Counted from the stretch's first letter, positions 17,824 to 29,268 are shown. The stretch: DNA of 64,000 nucleotides from Nitratireductor alexandrii (GCF_004000215.1 NZ_RBVY01000005.1:372001-436000); one strand, 5' to 3'. Notes: generated by a model not told the origin, from the sequence alone. Made by a program: numbers and translations.

Positions 17824-18237
17824 TCATCCCTCCTGTTCGGCGGCGCTTGCGCCCATTTCGTCGAGCGTCTGCTTGGCCACCTTGATGGCGTGGTTGGCCG
17901 CCGGCACGCCGGCATAGATTGCCACATGCAGCATCGCCTCGCGAATGTCATCCGGGCTCGCGCCGGTATTGGCGGTGGCGCGCACATGCATGGCGACCTC
18001 GTCGTAATGGCCGAGCGCGGCCAGCAATGCCAGCGTCACCATCGAACGCTCGCGCTTGGTCCAGTTGGGGCGCGACCAGACATGGCCCCATGCCGCCTCG
18101 GTGATCAGATCCTGGAATGGTTCGTCGAAGGGCGTCTTGCGCGCCTCCGCCCGCTCGACATGGGCATCGCCGAGCACGGTCCGGCGCGTCGCCATGCCTT
18201 GCCGGTGACGCTCCGGCTTTTGCGAATGTGCGGACAT
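17824..18237 (-). CDS. pcaC: 4-carboxymuconolactone decarboxylase PcaC
   Basis: PcaC decarboxylates 4-carboxymuconolactone to the enol-lactone. The 137-residue protein (start ATG 18237) has the CMD-fold stretches [33 protein letters not shown] and [14 protein letters not shown]. It is the first gene of the visible operon, directly divergent from pcaQ. In rhizobia pcaD usually precedes pcaC in this operon; here pcaD is absent. Confidence 0.95.
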   Translation of the reverse strand: MSAHSQKPERHRQGMATRRTVLGDAHVERAEARKTPFDEPFQDLITEAAWGHVWSRPNWTKRERSMVTLALLAALGHYDEVAMHVRATANTGASPDDIREAMLHVAIYAGVPAANHAIKVAKQTLDEMGASAAEQEG

Positions 18238-18264
18238 GCGGCCTCCATTTTCGGTTTTCCGCAC

Positions 18265-18284
18265 TCAACCAGATTGAACCGGTT
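18265..18284. promoter_or_regulatory. Tandem inverted repeats, candidate PcaQ operator
   Basis: The 89-bp gap between pcaC and pcaQ contains TCAACCAGATTGA (near-dyad, 18265-18277), overlapping the perfect palindrome AACCGGTT (18277-18284), followed by an AT-rich stretch. LysR regulators typically bind such tandem dyads. The AACC/GGTT half-sites resemble the described PcaQ half-sites (ATAACC...GGTTAA), although the spacing does not match the published consensus exactly. Confidence 0.45.
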
Positions 18285-18326
18285 ATGAAAAATGCTATTT
18301 TTCGCCGCTACCATATCAATAACGAT

Positions 18327-20437
<2,111 letters not shown>

Positions 20438-20529
20438 TCATGCCACACTGGACCTTGGACCTGTCGCGCCTCAATGGACACGCGGCGCAACATCTTGCAC
20501 AATTCGCGCATGACTGAGAACAACCCGAC

Positions 20530-21414
20530 ATGACCCGACACGTCCCCACCTATCAGCTCTATGGCGACAAACACGCCGAAAGCGCCGATTTCTGGCTTCA
20601 CTGCGAGTCCATCCCGGAGCGGAGCCGGCTGCACGACTGGGAGATTCGCCCGCATCGCCATGCCGCCTTTTTCCAGATATTGTACATTTCCAACGGCAAC
20701 GGCGAAGCGCTGATGAACCGCGCCTATCGCCCGTTCGAGGCGCCGGCGGCGATCTTCGTCCCGCCCGGCGCCGTGCACGGTTTCCGCTTTTCCCCCGACA
20801 TTTGCGGCCTGGTCGTCACCGTGCTGCGCGACCGGCTCGACCGGCTGACCGCCGCCGACCGCAACATCGCCGCCTTCGCCCGCGACCCGCGCCTTCTGCT
20901 CGACGCCGACACCGGCGCCCCGCGCGCCGTCGACGCCCTGTCGCGCATCGCCGCCGAACTTGCCGGCCACGCGCTCGGGCGCTGGACCATGCTCGACGCG
21001 CTGGTGACGGCGGCGTTGATCGAGTTCGCCCGCGCCGGCGCGACACATGCCGGTCAAGCCCCGCCGCCGGACGGCCTCGACCGCGAACGCGTGGAAGCGC
21101 TCGGCGCGCTGATCGGCGCGCATTTCCGCGAGCACCGGCCGGTCGGCTTCTACGCGGACCGGCTGGGCGTTTCGGCCGCGCAGCTAAACCGGATCGCGCA
21201 GCGCGCCACCGGCCGCAGCGTCAGCCAGCTTCTCACCCTGCGCCTCGTCGAGGAGGCCAGGCGCGATCTCGTCTTCACCTTTTTGCCCGCGCAGTCGATC
21301 GCCCTGTCGCTCGGCTTTTCCGACCCGGCCTATTTCAGCCGCTTCTTCCGCAAGCAGACCGGCATGACGCCCGGCGCCTTTCGCGAACGCGAGCGCGCGC
21401 GGCTGAAATTCTGA
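20530..21414 (+). CDS. pobR: AraC-family regulator of pobA (PobR)
   Basis: A 294-residue AraC/XylS-type activator divergent from pobA. The N-terminal part is a cupin-like sensor with HAAFFQILYISNGNGEA and PPGAVHGFRF. The C-terminal DNA-binding part has two helix-turn-helix units, one around YADRLGVSAAQLNRIAQRAT and one around IALSLGFSDPAYFSRFFRKQ. PobR of this family responds to 4-hydroxybenzoate. The 113-bp gap to pobA holds direct repeats TGGACCT/TGGACCT that may be its binding site (inference). Confidence 0.88.
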   Translation: MTRHVPTYQLYGDKHAESADFWLHCESIPERSRLHDWEIRPHRHAAFFQILYISNGNGEALMNRAYRPFEAPAAIFVPPGAVHGFRFSPDICGLVVTVLRDRLDRLTAADRNIAAFARDPRLLLDADTGAPRAVDALSRIAAELAGHALGRWTMLDALVTAALIEFARAGATHAGQAPPPDGLDRERVEALGALIGAHFREHRPVGFYADRLGVSAAQLNRIAQRATGRSVSQLLTLRLVEEARRDLVFTFLPAQSIALSLGFSDPAYFSRFFRKQTGMTPGAFRERERARLKF

Positions 21415-21439
21415 CCGCGCGCCGGCCCCGCCCCCGGCC

Positions 21440-22726
21440 TCACACCACCGCCAGCGCCTGGGCCAGATCGGCGACCAGGTCGTCGGCGTTCTCCACGCCG
21501 ATCGACAGGCGGATGGTGGTGTCGAGCACGCCGATCCGGTTGCGGATCTCCAAAGGCACGCCCGAATGGGTCATGGCGGCGGGATGGCTGGCCAGCGATT
21601 CCGTTCCGCCCAGGCTGACCGCCAGCTTGAAGATCTGCAGCGCGTTCAGGAAGGCGAAGGCCGCCGCCTCGCCGCCGCGAATGTCGAAGGAAAATGTCGA
21701 ACCGGCGCCCGTGCACTGGGCCGCGAAGCAGCGCCCGGCCGGTGTGTCGGCACCGAAGAACGGCGGATAGTGCACCTTTTCGACCTTGGCGTGGTCGCGC
21801 AGGAATTCGGCCACGACATGCGCATTGGTGTTGGCCTTCTCCATGCGGATCGTCAGCGTCTCCAGCGAGCGGCCCAGCATCCAGCACGAATGCGGGTCGA
21901 GCTGGGTGCCGATCGCCCCGCGCAGCGCCTTGATCGGTTTCATCACCGCCTTGGAGCCGAGCACGGCACCCGCGATCAGGTCCGAGTGCCCGCCGACATA
22001 TTTGGTCAGCGAATAGACCGAGATGTCGATGCCGTGGTCGAGCGGACGCTGGAACACCGGACCGAGCAGCGTGTTGTCGCAGGCGATCACCGGCCGAAGA
22101 CCGTTCTGCCGCGCCGCGATCTCGTCGGCGACCCGCGCGATCAGTCCCATGTCGATCAGCGTGTTGAGCGGATTGGACGGCGTCTCGATGAAGATCGCCG
22201 AAACCCGGCCTTTGGCCAGCGCGGCATCGGCCGCCGCGCGCACCGCCTTGTCGTCGACGCCGTCGGAAAACCCGACCGACTGGATGCCGAAATCGGCCAG
22301 CGTGCGCGCCAACAGCGTCTCGGTACCGCCATAAAGCGGTTGCGAATGCAGGATCACGTCGCCCGGCCGCGCGATCGCCAGAAGCGTGGTGGCGATCGCC
22401 GACATGCCGGACGAAAACAGGATACAGGCCTCCGCCCCTTCATAGACCGCCAGCCGGTCCTCGACGATTTCGCTGTTGGGATGGTTGAAGCGCGAATAGA
22501 CCAGTCCGGCGGCCGAACCCTCCGGCGGCTCCTTGCGGCCCGCGACGTAGTCGAAAAAGTCGCGCCCCTCCTCCGCGCTGTTGAACACGAAGGTCGAGGT
22601 CAGGAAGACGGGCGGCTTGACCGCGCCCTCCGACAGGACCGGATCGAAGCCATAGGACAGCATCAGCGTTTCGGGATGGAGGCGATGGTTGCCGATATGG
22701 GTCTTGTAGGGGCGCGGCGCGGTCAT
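21440..22726 (-). CDS. Cystathionine gamma-synthase / methionine gamma-lyase family PLP enzyme
   Basis: A 428-residue fold-type I PLP enzyme of the Cys/Met metabolism family. The PLP-binding Lys is in [16 protein letters not shown]. Other family marks are [13 protein letters not shown] and [14 protein letters not shown]. The ATG at 22726 starts [20 protein letters not shown]. The exact reaction (gamma-synthase, gamma-lyase or a related elimination) cannot be settled by eye. It is a monocistronic-looking gene, with a terminator of the neighbouring ABC operon just upstream of it. Confidence 0.88.
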   Translation of the reverse strand: MTAPRPYKTHIGNHRLHPETLMLSYGFDPVLSEGAVKPPVFLTSTFVFNSAEEGRDFFDYVAGRKEPPEGSAAGLVYSRFNHPNSEIVEDRLAVYEGAEACILFSSGMSAIATTLLAIARPGDVILHSQPLYGGTETLLARTLADFGIQSVGFSDGVDDKAVRAAADAALAKGRVSAIFIETPSNPLNTLIDMGLIARVADEIAARQNGLRPVIACDNTLLGPVFQRPLDHGIDISVYSLTKYVGGHSDLIAGAVLGSKAVMKPIKALRGAIGTQLDPHSCWMLGRSLETLTIRMEKANTNAHVVAEFLRDHAKVEKVHYPPFFGADTPAGRCFAAQCTGAGSTFSFDIRGGEAAAFAFLNALQIFKLAVSLGGTESLASHPAAMTHSGVPLEIRNRIGVLDTTIRLSIGVENADDLVADLAQALAVV

Positions 22727-22843
22727 GAGGCTCACTCCAGATGGACTCGGTCCGCAGCCTAGCATCTCGGCCGGCCGGTTTCGCCCCATGCGTGCGCATA
22801 ACGGGCCCTTCCTGCACAAGATCGGCGGCGGCGCTGCCCCACG

Positions 22844-22869
22844 AAAAAGGGGCGGTCGCCCGCCCCTTT
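22844..22869 (-). terminator. Rho-independent terminator after the ABC importer operon
   Basis: On the minus strand the stem GGGGCGG / CCGCCCC with a four-base loop is followed by TTTTT (complement of 22844-22848). It is also flanked by AAA on the other side. It lies 24 bp after the stop of the substrate-binding protein gene and would end the long pyrimidine/ABC transcript. Confidence 0.85.
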
Positions 22870-22892
22870 CCCGCCGTTGTCAGGCCGTTTTG

Positions 22893-23882
22893 CTACTGCA
22901 GCGCCTTATCGGTGACCACATGCGTCCAGGCGCCCTCGGGCTCCTTGGTAATGACGGGGTCGGAACCGCCCTCCAGCAGCGTCTTGACGGTACGCTCGTA
23001 GTCGGCCGGGTCGAGCGCCCCGTTGGAGCCGGCCGTCAGCTTGGCGACCTCGCCCATCATCCGCTTCTGGTGCTTTTCGGTCTGGGCGCCGGTGGCGTCG
23101 TTGTCGAGCACGATCATCGCCGCCTCGTCCGGGTTCTCCTCGGCCCATTTCCAGCCTTTCATCGAGGCGCGCACGAAGCGGGCCAGCCGGTCGACGAAAT
23201 CCCTGTTCTCGAGGCTGTCCTCGAGCACGTAGATGCCGTCCTCGAGCGTGGCGACCCCCTGGTCCTCATATTTGAACACCACCAGATCGTCGGGTTCGAA
23301 GCCGGCGTCGATCACCTGCCAATATTCGTTGTAGGTCATGGTCGAGATGCAGTCGGCCTGCTTCTGGATCAGCGGGTCGACGTTGAAGCCCTGCTTGAGC
23401 ACCGTCACGCCCTCCTCGCCGCCATCGGTGGGCAGGCCGAGATGGCTCATCCACGACAGGAACGGATATTCATTGCCGAAGAACCACACGCCGAGCGTCT
23501 TGCCCTTGAAATCCTCCGGGCTTTCGATGCCGGTCTCCTTGCGGCACACCAGCATCATGCCCGACGATTTGAACGGCTGGGCGACGTTGACCAGCGGCAC
23601 GCCCTTTTCGCGCGTGGCAAGCGCGGCCGGCATCCAGTCGATGATGACGTCGGCTCCCCCGCCGGCCAGGACCTGTGGCGGCGCGATGTCCGGCCCGCCC
23701 GGCTTGATCTCGACGTCGAGGTTTTCCTCCTCGTAAAAACCCTTGTCCTGGGCGACGTAATAGCCGGCGAACTGGGCCTGCGTGACCCATTTGAGCTGCA
23801 ATGTCAGCTTGTCGGCGGCGAGCGCCTGGGCGGCGGCGAAGGACATCGCCCCGGCCAGCATGGCAGTCATCAATTTTTTCAT
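22893..23882 (-). CDS. ABC transporter substrate-binding protein, NMT1/THI5-like
   Basis: A 329-residue periplasmic binding protein with a signal peptide (MKKLMTAMLAGAMSFAAAQ, cleavage after ALA near residue 23). The start of the mature part, LTLQLKWVTQAQFAGYYVAQ, is typical of the ThiY/RibY/SsuA-like NMT1 family. Family members bind pyrimidine-like or sulfonate ligands. The gene is last in a run with two permeases and an ATPase that follows pyrimidine-degradation genes, so a pyrimidine, hydantoin or ureido compound is the best guess. The ATG at 23882 was chosen for the signal peptide. Confidence 0.88.
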   Translation of the reverse strand: MKKLMTAMLAGAMSFAAAQALAADKLTLQLKWVTQAQFAGYYVAQDKGFYEEENLDVEIKPGGPDIAPPQVLAGGGADVIIDWMPAALATREKGVPLVNVAQPFKSSGMMLVCRKETGIESPEDFKGKTLGVWFFGNEYPFLSWMSHLGLPTDGGEEGVTVLKQGFNVDPLIQKQADCISTMTYNEYWQVIDAGFEPDDLVVFKYEDQGVATLEDGIYVLEDSLENRDFVDRLARFVRASMKGWKWAEENPDEAAMIVLDNDATGAQTEKHQKRMMGEVAKLTAGSNGALDPADYERTVKTLLEGGSDPVITKEPEGAWTHVVTDKALQ

Positions 23883-23913
23883 TGTGCCGTTCCCTCTGTG
23901 GTTGAAGTGATGC

Positions 23914-24771
23914 CTATCCCGCACGGATAGACGGATGCCAAAACGTGGCGGCCCGTTCCACGAGCGCGACCACACCATAAAAGACAGAACCCGCCAGCGC
24001 TGCAACCGCGATTTCGGCCCAGACCATGTCGATGTTCATCCGCCCGACCTCGGTGGAGATGCGAAACCCCATGCCGACGATCGGCGTGCCGAAAAACTCC
24101 GCCACGATCGCGCCGATCAGCGCCAGCGTCGAGTTGATCTTGAGCGCGTTGAAGATGAACGGTCCGGCGGCCGGCAGGCGCAGCTTGAACAAGGTCTGCC
24201 AGTAGCCCGCCGCATAGGTGCGCATCAGGTCGCGTTCCATCGACGACGCCGCGGTCAGCCCCTGGACCGTGTTCACCAGCATCGGAAAGAAGGTCATGAT
24301 GATGACGACCGCCGCCTTCGACGGCCAGTCGAAACCGAACCACATCACCATGATCGGCGCCACGCCGATCACCGGCAGCGCCGAGACGAAATTGCCGAGC
24401 GGCAACAGCCCGCGCTGCAAAAACGGCGAGCGGTCGATCAGGATCGCGACCAGGAAGCCCGATCCGCATCCCAGCACGTAGCCGGCCAGCACCGCCTTCA
24501 AAAAGGTCTGGCGGAAATCGGCCCACAGGATCGGCAGCGAATTGATCAGCCGTTCCCAGATCGCCGACGGCGGCGGCAGCAGCACGAAGGGAACCTCGAA
24601 GCCGCGCACCGCGCCTTCCCATAGCACCAGGAGGGTCACGCCGAAGATCAGCGGCACGGCGATACCGATCAGCCGCGCCTGGGTGCGGCTTTCCGGCTGC
24701 CGGCGCACCAGCCATTCGTTAAAGGCCCAGGCCGCGAGCCAGAACAGGACGGCGAGCAGGAACACACTCAT
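23914..24771 (-). CDS. ABC transporter permease (SsuC/TauC-like)
   Basis: A 285-residue inner-membrane permease with an N-terminal hydrophobic segment and the usual six-helix core. The coupling-loop region AASSMERDLMRTYAAGYWQT precedes the helical LPAAGPFIFNALKINSTLAL. Its ATG overlaps the stop of the neighbouring permease by four bases (ATGA). The two permeases probably form a heterodimer in the importer with the ATPase at 25758 and the binding protein at 22893. Confidence 0.9.
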   Translation of the reverse strand: MSVFLLAVLFWLAAWAFNEWLVRRQPESRTQARLIGIAVPLIFGVTLLVLWEGAVRGFEVPFVLLPPPSAIWERLINSLPILWADFRQTFLKAVLAGYVLGCGSGFLVAILIDRSPFLQRGLLPLGNFVSALPVIGVAPIMVMWFGFDWPSKAAVVIIMTFFPMLVNTVQGLTAASSMERDLMRTYAAGYWQTLFKLRLPAAGPFIFNALKINSTLALIGAIVAEFFGTPIVGMGFRISTEVGRMNIDMVWAEIAVAALAGSVFYGVVALVERAATFWHPSIRAG

Positions 24772-25700
24772 CGCGCCATCCCCATGCGCTTCAAGACCAG
24801 GCCGTGCGCGAAACCGACCGCCATCACCAAGACCGCCGCGATCGCGGCCGCGGCAAACAGCGCCGCCCAGATCTGCACCGTCTGGCCGTAATAGGAGCCG
24901 GCCAGAAGCCGCGCGCCCAGACCCGCCACCGCGCCGGTCGGCAGTTCGCCGACGATCGCGCCGACCAGGCTGATGGCGACCGCGACCTTCATCGAGGTAA
25001 ACAGGTAAGGCAGCGCGCTCGGCCATCTCAGTTTCCAGAACACCTGGCCGGCGCCGGCCGAATAGGTGCGCATCAGGTCGAGCTGGATCGCTTCGGGGCT
25101 GCGCAGTCCCTTGACCATGCCGACCACGACCGGGAAAAACGACAAATAGGTCGAGATCAGCGCCTTGGGCAGGATGCCCGACAGGCCGATCGCGTTCAAA
25201 ACCACGATGATCATCGGGGCGATCGCCAGGATGGGGATCGTCTGCGAGGCGATCACCCACGGCATGACGGACTTGTCCATGGCCCGGTTGTGAACGATGC
25301 CGACGGCGAGCAGAATGCCGAGTACGGTGCCGATGGCGAAGCCGAGCAGGGTCGAAGACAGCGTGACCCAGCCGTGATAGACGAGGCTGCGCTTGGATGT
25401 CGGGCGCACATCGACCGTCGTCTTCCAGATTTCGGCCACCACCTGATGCGGGCTCGGCAGCACCGGCCGTTCCTGGTTGAGCGTGTCGCGGACAAGCTCG
25501 CCGGCCGTCCATTCCCGCTCGGCCTTGGCGTAGCGGTCGAGCTGCCACGGCGCGTTCAGATAGACCGCGAAGGCGTACCACAGCGCCACGAGCGCAACGA
25601 CGACGGTGAGAATGGGAAACGTCTTGCCGGCGACGAGGCGCGCGCCCAGCGTGGGCCTTGCCGTCGGCACGTTCGCTGCGGGATCGAGCGCGGCCATCAC
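24768..25700 (-). CDS. ABC transporter permease (SsuC/TauC-like)
   Basis: A 310-residue permease with an N-terminal membrane segment, a periplasmic stretch rich in charged residues (about 55-95), and a six-helix core. The EAA-like loop is LRSPEAIQLDLMRTYSAGAG. Tandem ATGs (25700, 25697) make the start uncertain by one residue. The stop overlaps the next permease gene, and the ATPase gene ends 57 bp upstream. This is the second half of the heterodimeric channel of the importer. Confidence 0.9.
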   Translation of the reverse strand: MMAALDPAANVPTARPTLGARLVAGKTFPILTVVVALVALWYAFAVYLNAPWQLDRYAKAEREWTAGELVRDTLNQERPVLPSPHQVVAEIWKTTVDVRPTSKRSLVYHGWVTLSSTLLGFAIGTVLGILLAVGIVHNRAMDKSVMPWVIASQTIPILAIAPMIIVVLNAIGLSGILPKALISTYLSFFPVVVGMVKGLRSPEAIQLDLMRTYSAGAGQVFWKLRWPSALPYLFTSMKVAVAISLVGAIVGELPTGAVAGLGARLLAGSYYGQTVQIWAALFAAAAIAAVLVMAVGFAHGLVLKRMGMAR

Positions 25701-25757
25701 CCGCCTCCGTGCGGCTTTCCTGGGCCGCGGCCGGCCGTGGCGGCCATCGCCCTGGCC

Positions 25758-26615
25758 TCATTCATAGCTGTGCCCCGCCCGTAGCCCCTCGCGCACGCGA
25801 TGGGCGATCTTCAAAAACTCCGGGCTTTCGCGAATGTCGAGCGGCCGCTCCTTGGGCAGGGTCGAATCGATAATGTCGGTCACCCGTCCCGGCCTGGGCG
25901 ACATCACCACGATCTTGGTCGACAGATAGACCGCCTCCGGAATCGAATGGGTGACGAAGCAGATCGTCTTGGTCGTGCGTTCCCACAATTTCAGCAATTG
26001 CTCGTTCAGATGGTCGCGCACGATCTCGTCCAGCGCGCCGAACGGCTCGTCCATCAGCAACAGATCGGCGTCGAAGGCGAGCGCGCGCGCGATCGAGGCG
26101 CGCTGCTGCATGCCGCCGGAAAGCTGCCACGGAAATTTGTTGCCGAACCCCTTCAGGTCGACCAGTTCCAAGACGCGCGCGATGCGCTGCCGCTGCTCGG
26201 CGCGCGCGATACCCATGATTTCCAGCGGCAGCGCGACGTTCTTCTCGATCGTGCGCCAGGGATAAAGCGCCGGCGCCTGGAAGACATAACCGTAGGCGCG
26301 CCGGCGCCGCGCCTCCTGCGGCGTCATGCCGTTGACGGTGATCGAACCGGCGGTCGGCTGTTCGAGATCGGCGATGACGCGCAGAAACGTCGTCTTGCCG
26401 CAGCCGGACGGCCCGATGAAGGACACGAATTCGCCCCTGCCGATCGAAAGATCGACATCGGCCAGCGCCCGCACCGGCCCGTCTCCGGTCTGGAAGGTCA
26501 GGCCGAGCCCCTTGGCCTCGACGACGCTTCGCGCCCCGGCCCCGGCCTCCGCCGGCAAGGCCGCGCCGTCGCCGGCCGTGGCCTCCTGCCTGATTGCGGC
26601 GGAACTATCGCGCAT
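25758..26615 (-). CDS. ABC transporter ATPase (SsuB/TauB/NrtD-like)
   Basis: A 285-residue ATPase with Walker A GPSGCGKTT, Q-loop YVFQAPALYPWRT, signature LSGGMQQR, Walker B LLLMDEPFGALD and the switch His in CFVTHS. The ATG at 26615 gives a 30-residue polar extension before the domain. A longer in-frame start at 26690 is less likely. It is the first gene of the four-gene importer downstream of the Nudix and pyrimidine genes. Confidence 0.92.
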   Translation of the reverse strand: MRDSSAAIRQEATAGDGAALPAEAGAGARSVVEAKGLGLTFQTGDGPVRALADVDLSIGRGEFVSFIGPSGCGKTTFLRVIADLEQPTAGSITVNGMTPQEARRRRAYGYVFQAPALYPWRTIEKNVALPLEIMGIARAEQRQRIARVLELVDLKGFGNKFPWQLSGGMQQRASIARALAFDADLLLMDEPFGALDEIVRDHLNEQLLKLWERTTKTICFVTHSIPEAVYLSTKIVVMSPRPGRVTDIIDSTLPKERPLDIRESPEFLKIAHRVREGLRAGHSYE

Positions 26616-26795
26616 CGATCCGTCTCCCTTGGATACGCCGCCCCCGCGACGCTTGTGTCGAGGATAGAACGCCAAGCCGGCCGTCGCCAAGCCGCTGCCT
26701 TGGAGCCGCTGCGCCGGGCGCAGAACACGCAGGCAGCGCGCAAGCGCGCGACCGTCGCCGCGGGCTTGCGATCGAGGCGACGCGCAAGACCATCG

Positions 26796-27203
26796 TCACA
26801 GCCCGGCCGCCGGAATCACGTGGTCGCGCGTCAGCGGCGCAAGCAGCGCCCGCCGTGGCAAACCGCCGGGATACCAGGCCAGTTCGGCGATTTCGGCCTG
26901 AGCCGAGACCGGCCCGTCGTGATGCAGCCGGTAAAGGACGGCCTCGACGACATGGCCGGGCTCGTTGGCGGCCGGCGCCGAAAACCTGCCCAGGAAGCAC
27001 AGGGCCCCCTCGTCGGTCTCAAGCCCCAGTTCCTCCCGCAATTCGCGCACCAGCGCATCGCACGCCGTCTCGCCGGCATCGATCTTGCCGCCGGGCTGCA
27101 TGAAGATGTCGGTGCCGGCCTTGCGCACCAGCAGCATCTGGGCGCGCCGGTTGACGATGGCCGCGGCGGCGATCCGGATCGTTGCAGCCGTCGCCACACT
27201 CAT
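26796..27203 (-). CDS. Nudix hydrolase
   Basis: A 135-residue Nudix-fold pyrophosphohydrolase. The Nudix box is complete at residues 39-61: GKIDAGETACDALVRELREE followed by LG, giving the GX5EX7REUXEEXGU pattern. Such proteins remove damaged or unwanted nucleoside diphosphate derivatives. The position between dihydropyrimidinase and the ABC importer suggests nucleotide-related housekeeping, but the substrate is unknown. A 180-bp gap separates it from the ATPase gene downstream. Confidence 0.9.
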   Translation of the reverse strand: MSVATAATIRIAAAAIVNRRAQMLLVRKAGTDIFMQPGGKIDAGETACDALVRELREELGLETDEGALCFLGRFSAPAANEPGHVVEAVLYRLHHDGPVSAQAEIAELAWYPGGLPRRALLAPLTRDHVIPAAGL

Positions 27204-27291
27204 GCGTGCGCCCCGACCGAGCGCCAGGCCGGGTTCAGCGCCTTTTCCCGCGCCGACAATCCGCTCTCGTCCGGCGACAGGCCGGCCACGC

Positions 27292-28743
27292 TTAGACCCC
27301 GCTTGCCGGGATGCCCGACCGCTCGACCTTGCGCGGGGCGGTGATCTCCTTCCATTGCGACAGCGCCGTGCTGACCGGGCCGCGCGCCTCGCGCGCGACG
27401 AACTGGCCGTGGCCGGGCTTGGCCTTGACCTCGAAATCGTCGACGACGACCTCGCCGCGCGACAAGACGTATTTCGGCAGGCCCTTGACCTCGATCCCCT
27501 CGAACACGTTGTAATCGATCGCCGATTGCTGCGTCTTGGCCGAGATCGTCTTGGTCTTTTCCGGATCCCAGACCACGATGTCGGCGTCGGCGCCCTCGGT
27601 GATCGCCCCCTTCTTGGGATACATTCCGAAAATCTTGGCCGGGTTGGTGGAGGTGACGGCGACGAATTCGTTCATCGTCAGCCGGCCGGTTGAAACGCCA
27701 TAGGTCCACAGGACCGGCAAGCGGTCCTCGAGCCCGCCAGTGCCGTTGGGGATTTTTGTGAAATCGCCGATGCCGGTGCGTTTCTGCTCGGTGGTGAAGG
27801 CGCAGTGGTCGGTGGCCACCACCTGCAGCGAGCCGGCCGACAGCCCTGCCCACAGCGAATCCTGATGCTGCTTGTCGCGGAAGGGCGGGCTCATCACCCG
27901 CCGCGCGGCGTGGTCCCAGTCGGCATTGGCGTATTCGCTCTCGTCGAGCACCAGATGCTGGACCAAGGGCTCGCCGTAGACCCGCATGCCCTTCTGGCGC
28001 GCCCGGCGGATCGCCTCGTGGCTCTGCTCGCAGCTCGTATGGACCACGTAAAGCGGCGCGCCGGTCGCATCCGCGATCATGATGGCGCGGTTGGTCGCCT
28101 CGCCCTCGACCTCGGGCGGGCGCGAATAGGCGTGCGCCTCCGGCCCGTTATTGCCTTCGGCAAGCAGCTTTTGCTGCAGGGCGGCGACCACGTCGCCGTT
28201 TTCGGCATGCACCATCGGCAGGGCGCCGAGCTCGGCGCAGCGACTGAACGAGGAATACATCTCGTCGTCATTGACCATCAGCGCGCCCTTATAGGCCATG
28301 AAATGCTTGAACGAGGTGATGCCGCGCTCGACCACTTCCGGCATTTCGTTGAACACCTGCTCGCCCCACCAGGTGATCGCCATGTGGAAGGAATAGTCGC
28401 AGCAGGCGCGGGTCGACTTGTTGTCCCACATCTTGATGGCGTCGAGCGGCGAGCCGTCGGGCTGGCAAAGGCAGAAATCGATCACCATCGTGGTGCCGCC
28501 CGAGAGCGCCGCGCGCGTGCCGGACTCGAAATCGTCGGTCGAATAGGTGCCCATGAAGGGCATTTCCAGATGGGTGTGCGGGTCGATGCCGCCCGGCAGA
28601 ACGTAGCAGCCGGTGGCGTCGATCTCATGGTCGGCGTGCAGATCCGGCCCGATGCCGACGATCTTGTCGTGCTTGATCAGCACGTCCGCCTTCCATGTCC
28701 GGTCCGCGGTGACGATGGTTCCGTTCTTGATGACTTTGGACAT
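27292..28743 (-). CDS. hydA: Dihydropyrimidinase / D-hydantoinase
   Basis: A 483-residue amidohydrolase that opens dihydrouracil or dihydrothymine to N-carbamoyl-beta-amino acids. The metal-binding IDPHTHLEMPFMGT and the Lys-containing SFKHFMAYKGALMV (the site of the carboxylated lysine in this family) are present, as is the Asp ligand region VATDHCAFT. Length and motifs match catabolic dihydropyrimidinases. It sits downstream of the ureidopropionase and aminotransferase genes and completes the reductive pyrimidine pathway together with preTA. Confidence 0.95.
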   Translation of the reverse strand: MSKVIKNGTIVTADRTWKADVLIKHDKIVGIGPDLHADHEIDATGCYVLPGGIDPHTHLEMPFMGTYSTDDFESGTRAALSGGTTMVIDFCLCQPDGSPLDAIKMWDNKSTRACCDYSFHMAITWWGEQVFNEMPEVVERGITSFKHFMAYKGALMVNDDEMYSSFSRCAELGALPMVHAENGDVVAALQQKLLAEGNNGPEAHAYSRPPEVEGEATNRAIMIADATGAPLYVVHTSCEQSHEAIRRARQKGMRVYGEPLVQHLVLDESEYANADWDHAARRVMSPPFRDKQHQDSLWAGLSAGSLQVVATDHCAFTTEQKRTGIGDFTKIPNGTGGLEDRLPVLWTYGVSTGRLTMNEFVAVTSTNPAKIFGMYPKKGAITEGADADIVVWDPEKTKTISAKTQQSAIDYNVFEGIEVKGLPKYVLSRGEVVVDDFEVKAKPGHGQFVAREARGPVSTALSQWKEITAPRKVERSGIPASGV

Positions 28744-28902
28744 GCTGCAACCTCCCTGCTGGTCTTCGTCGTGGCCTCACGCCGTCGGATCGGCGCGCCG
28801 GCCGCTCATGCGGCCCTGCCGCTCCGGCGCCAGGCGCCGTTTTTCCTTTTCGGCGCCCCCACGCCTGAAATCTTGTCTTGGCCGACTGCGCGCGCCATCG
28901 CC

Positions 28903-29268
28903 TCACACCGCCCCGAACACGTCGATCGCCGTGCCGTGCACGCCGATGTCGACCGGGCCGAACACGGTGGCGACGGCGAGCGCGAAATAACCGGCCTTCG
29001 GCATGTAGACGACGTGATAGCGTTCGTCGCCGCGCGTCACCGACCAGCAACGCTGCTCGAGGCCGCCGGAAAACCCTACCATGACCGGAGCCGGTTCGAT
29101 CAAGTCGGCCTCGAAATCCGCCAGCGTGCGTTCATACCAGCTAGCCGTCGCGGCGCTGCCGGTGCGCGAGGTCCTGCGCGCCTCGGCGACCGGATCATAG
29201 GCCGCGATCTCGCCGGCGATGATCGCCTTGATCGCCCGCGGCCCGATCGCGCCAGCACGCACGGCCAC
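28903..29268 (-). CDS. Unknown protein between pyrimidine-pathway genes (121 aa)
   Basis: I do not recognise this protein. It starts with a GTG at 29268 without a clear ribosome site, so the start is uncertain. The second half (HVVYMPKAGYFALAVATVFG) is moderately hydrophobic but not a convincing membrane segment. It lies on the same strand as, and between, the ureidopropionase-type hydrolase and dihydropyrimidinase genes, with gaps of 125 and 159 bp. The frame shows alphaproteobacterial codon use. Confidence 0.5.
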   Translation of the reverse strand: MAVRAGAIGPRAIKAIIAGEIAAYDPVAEARRTSRTGSAATASWYERTLADFEADLIEPAPVMVGFSGGLEQRCWSVTRGDERYHVVYMPKAGYFALAVATVFGPVDIGVHGTAIDVFGAV

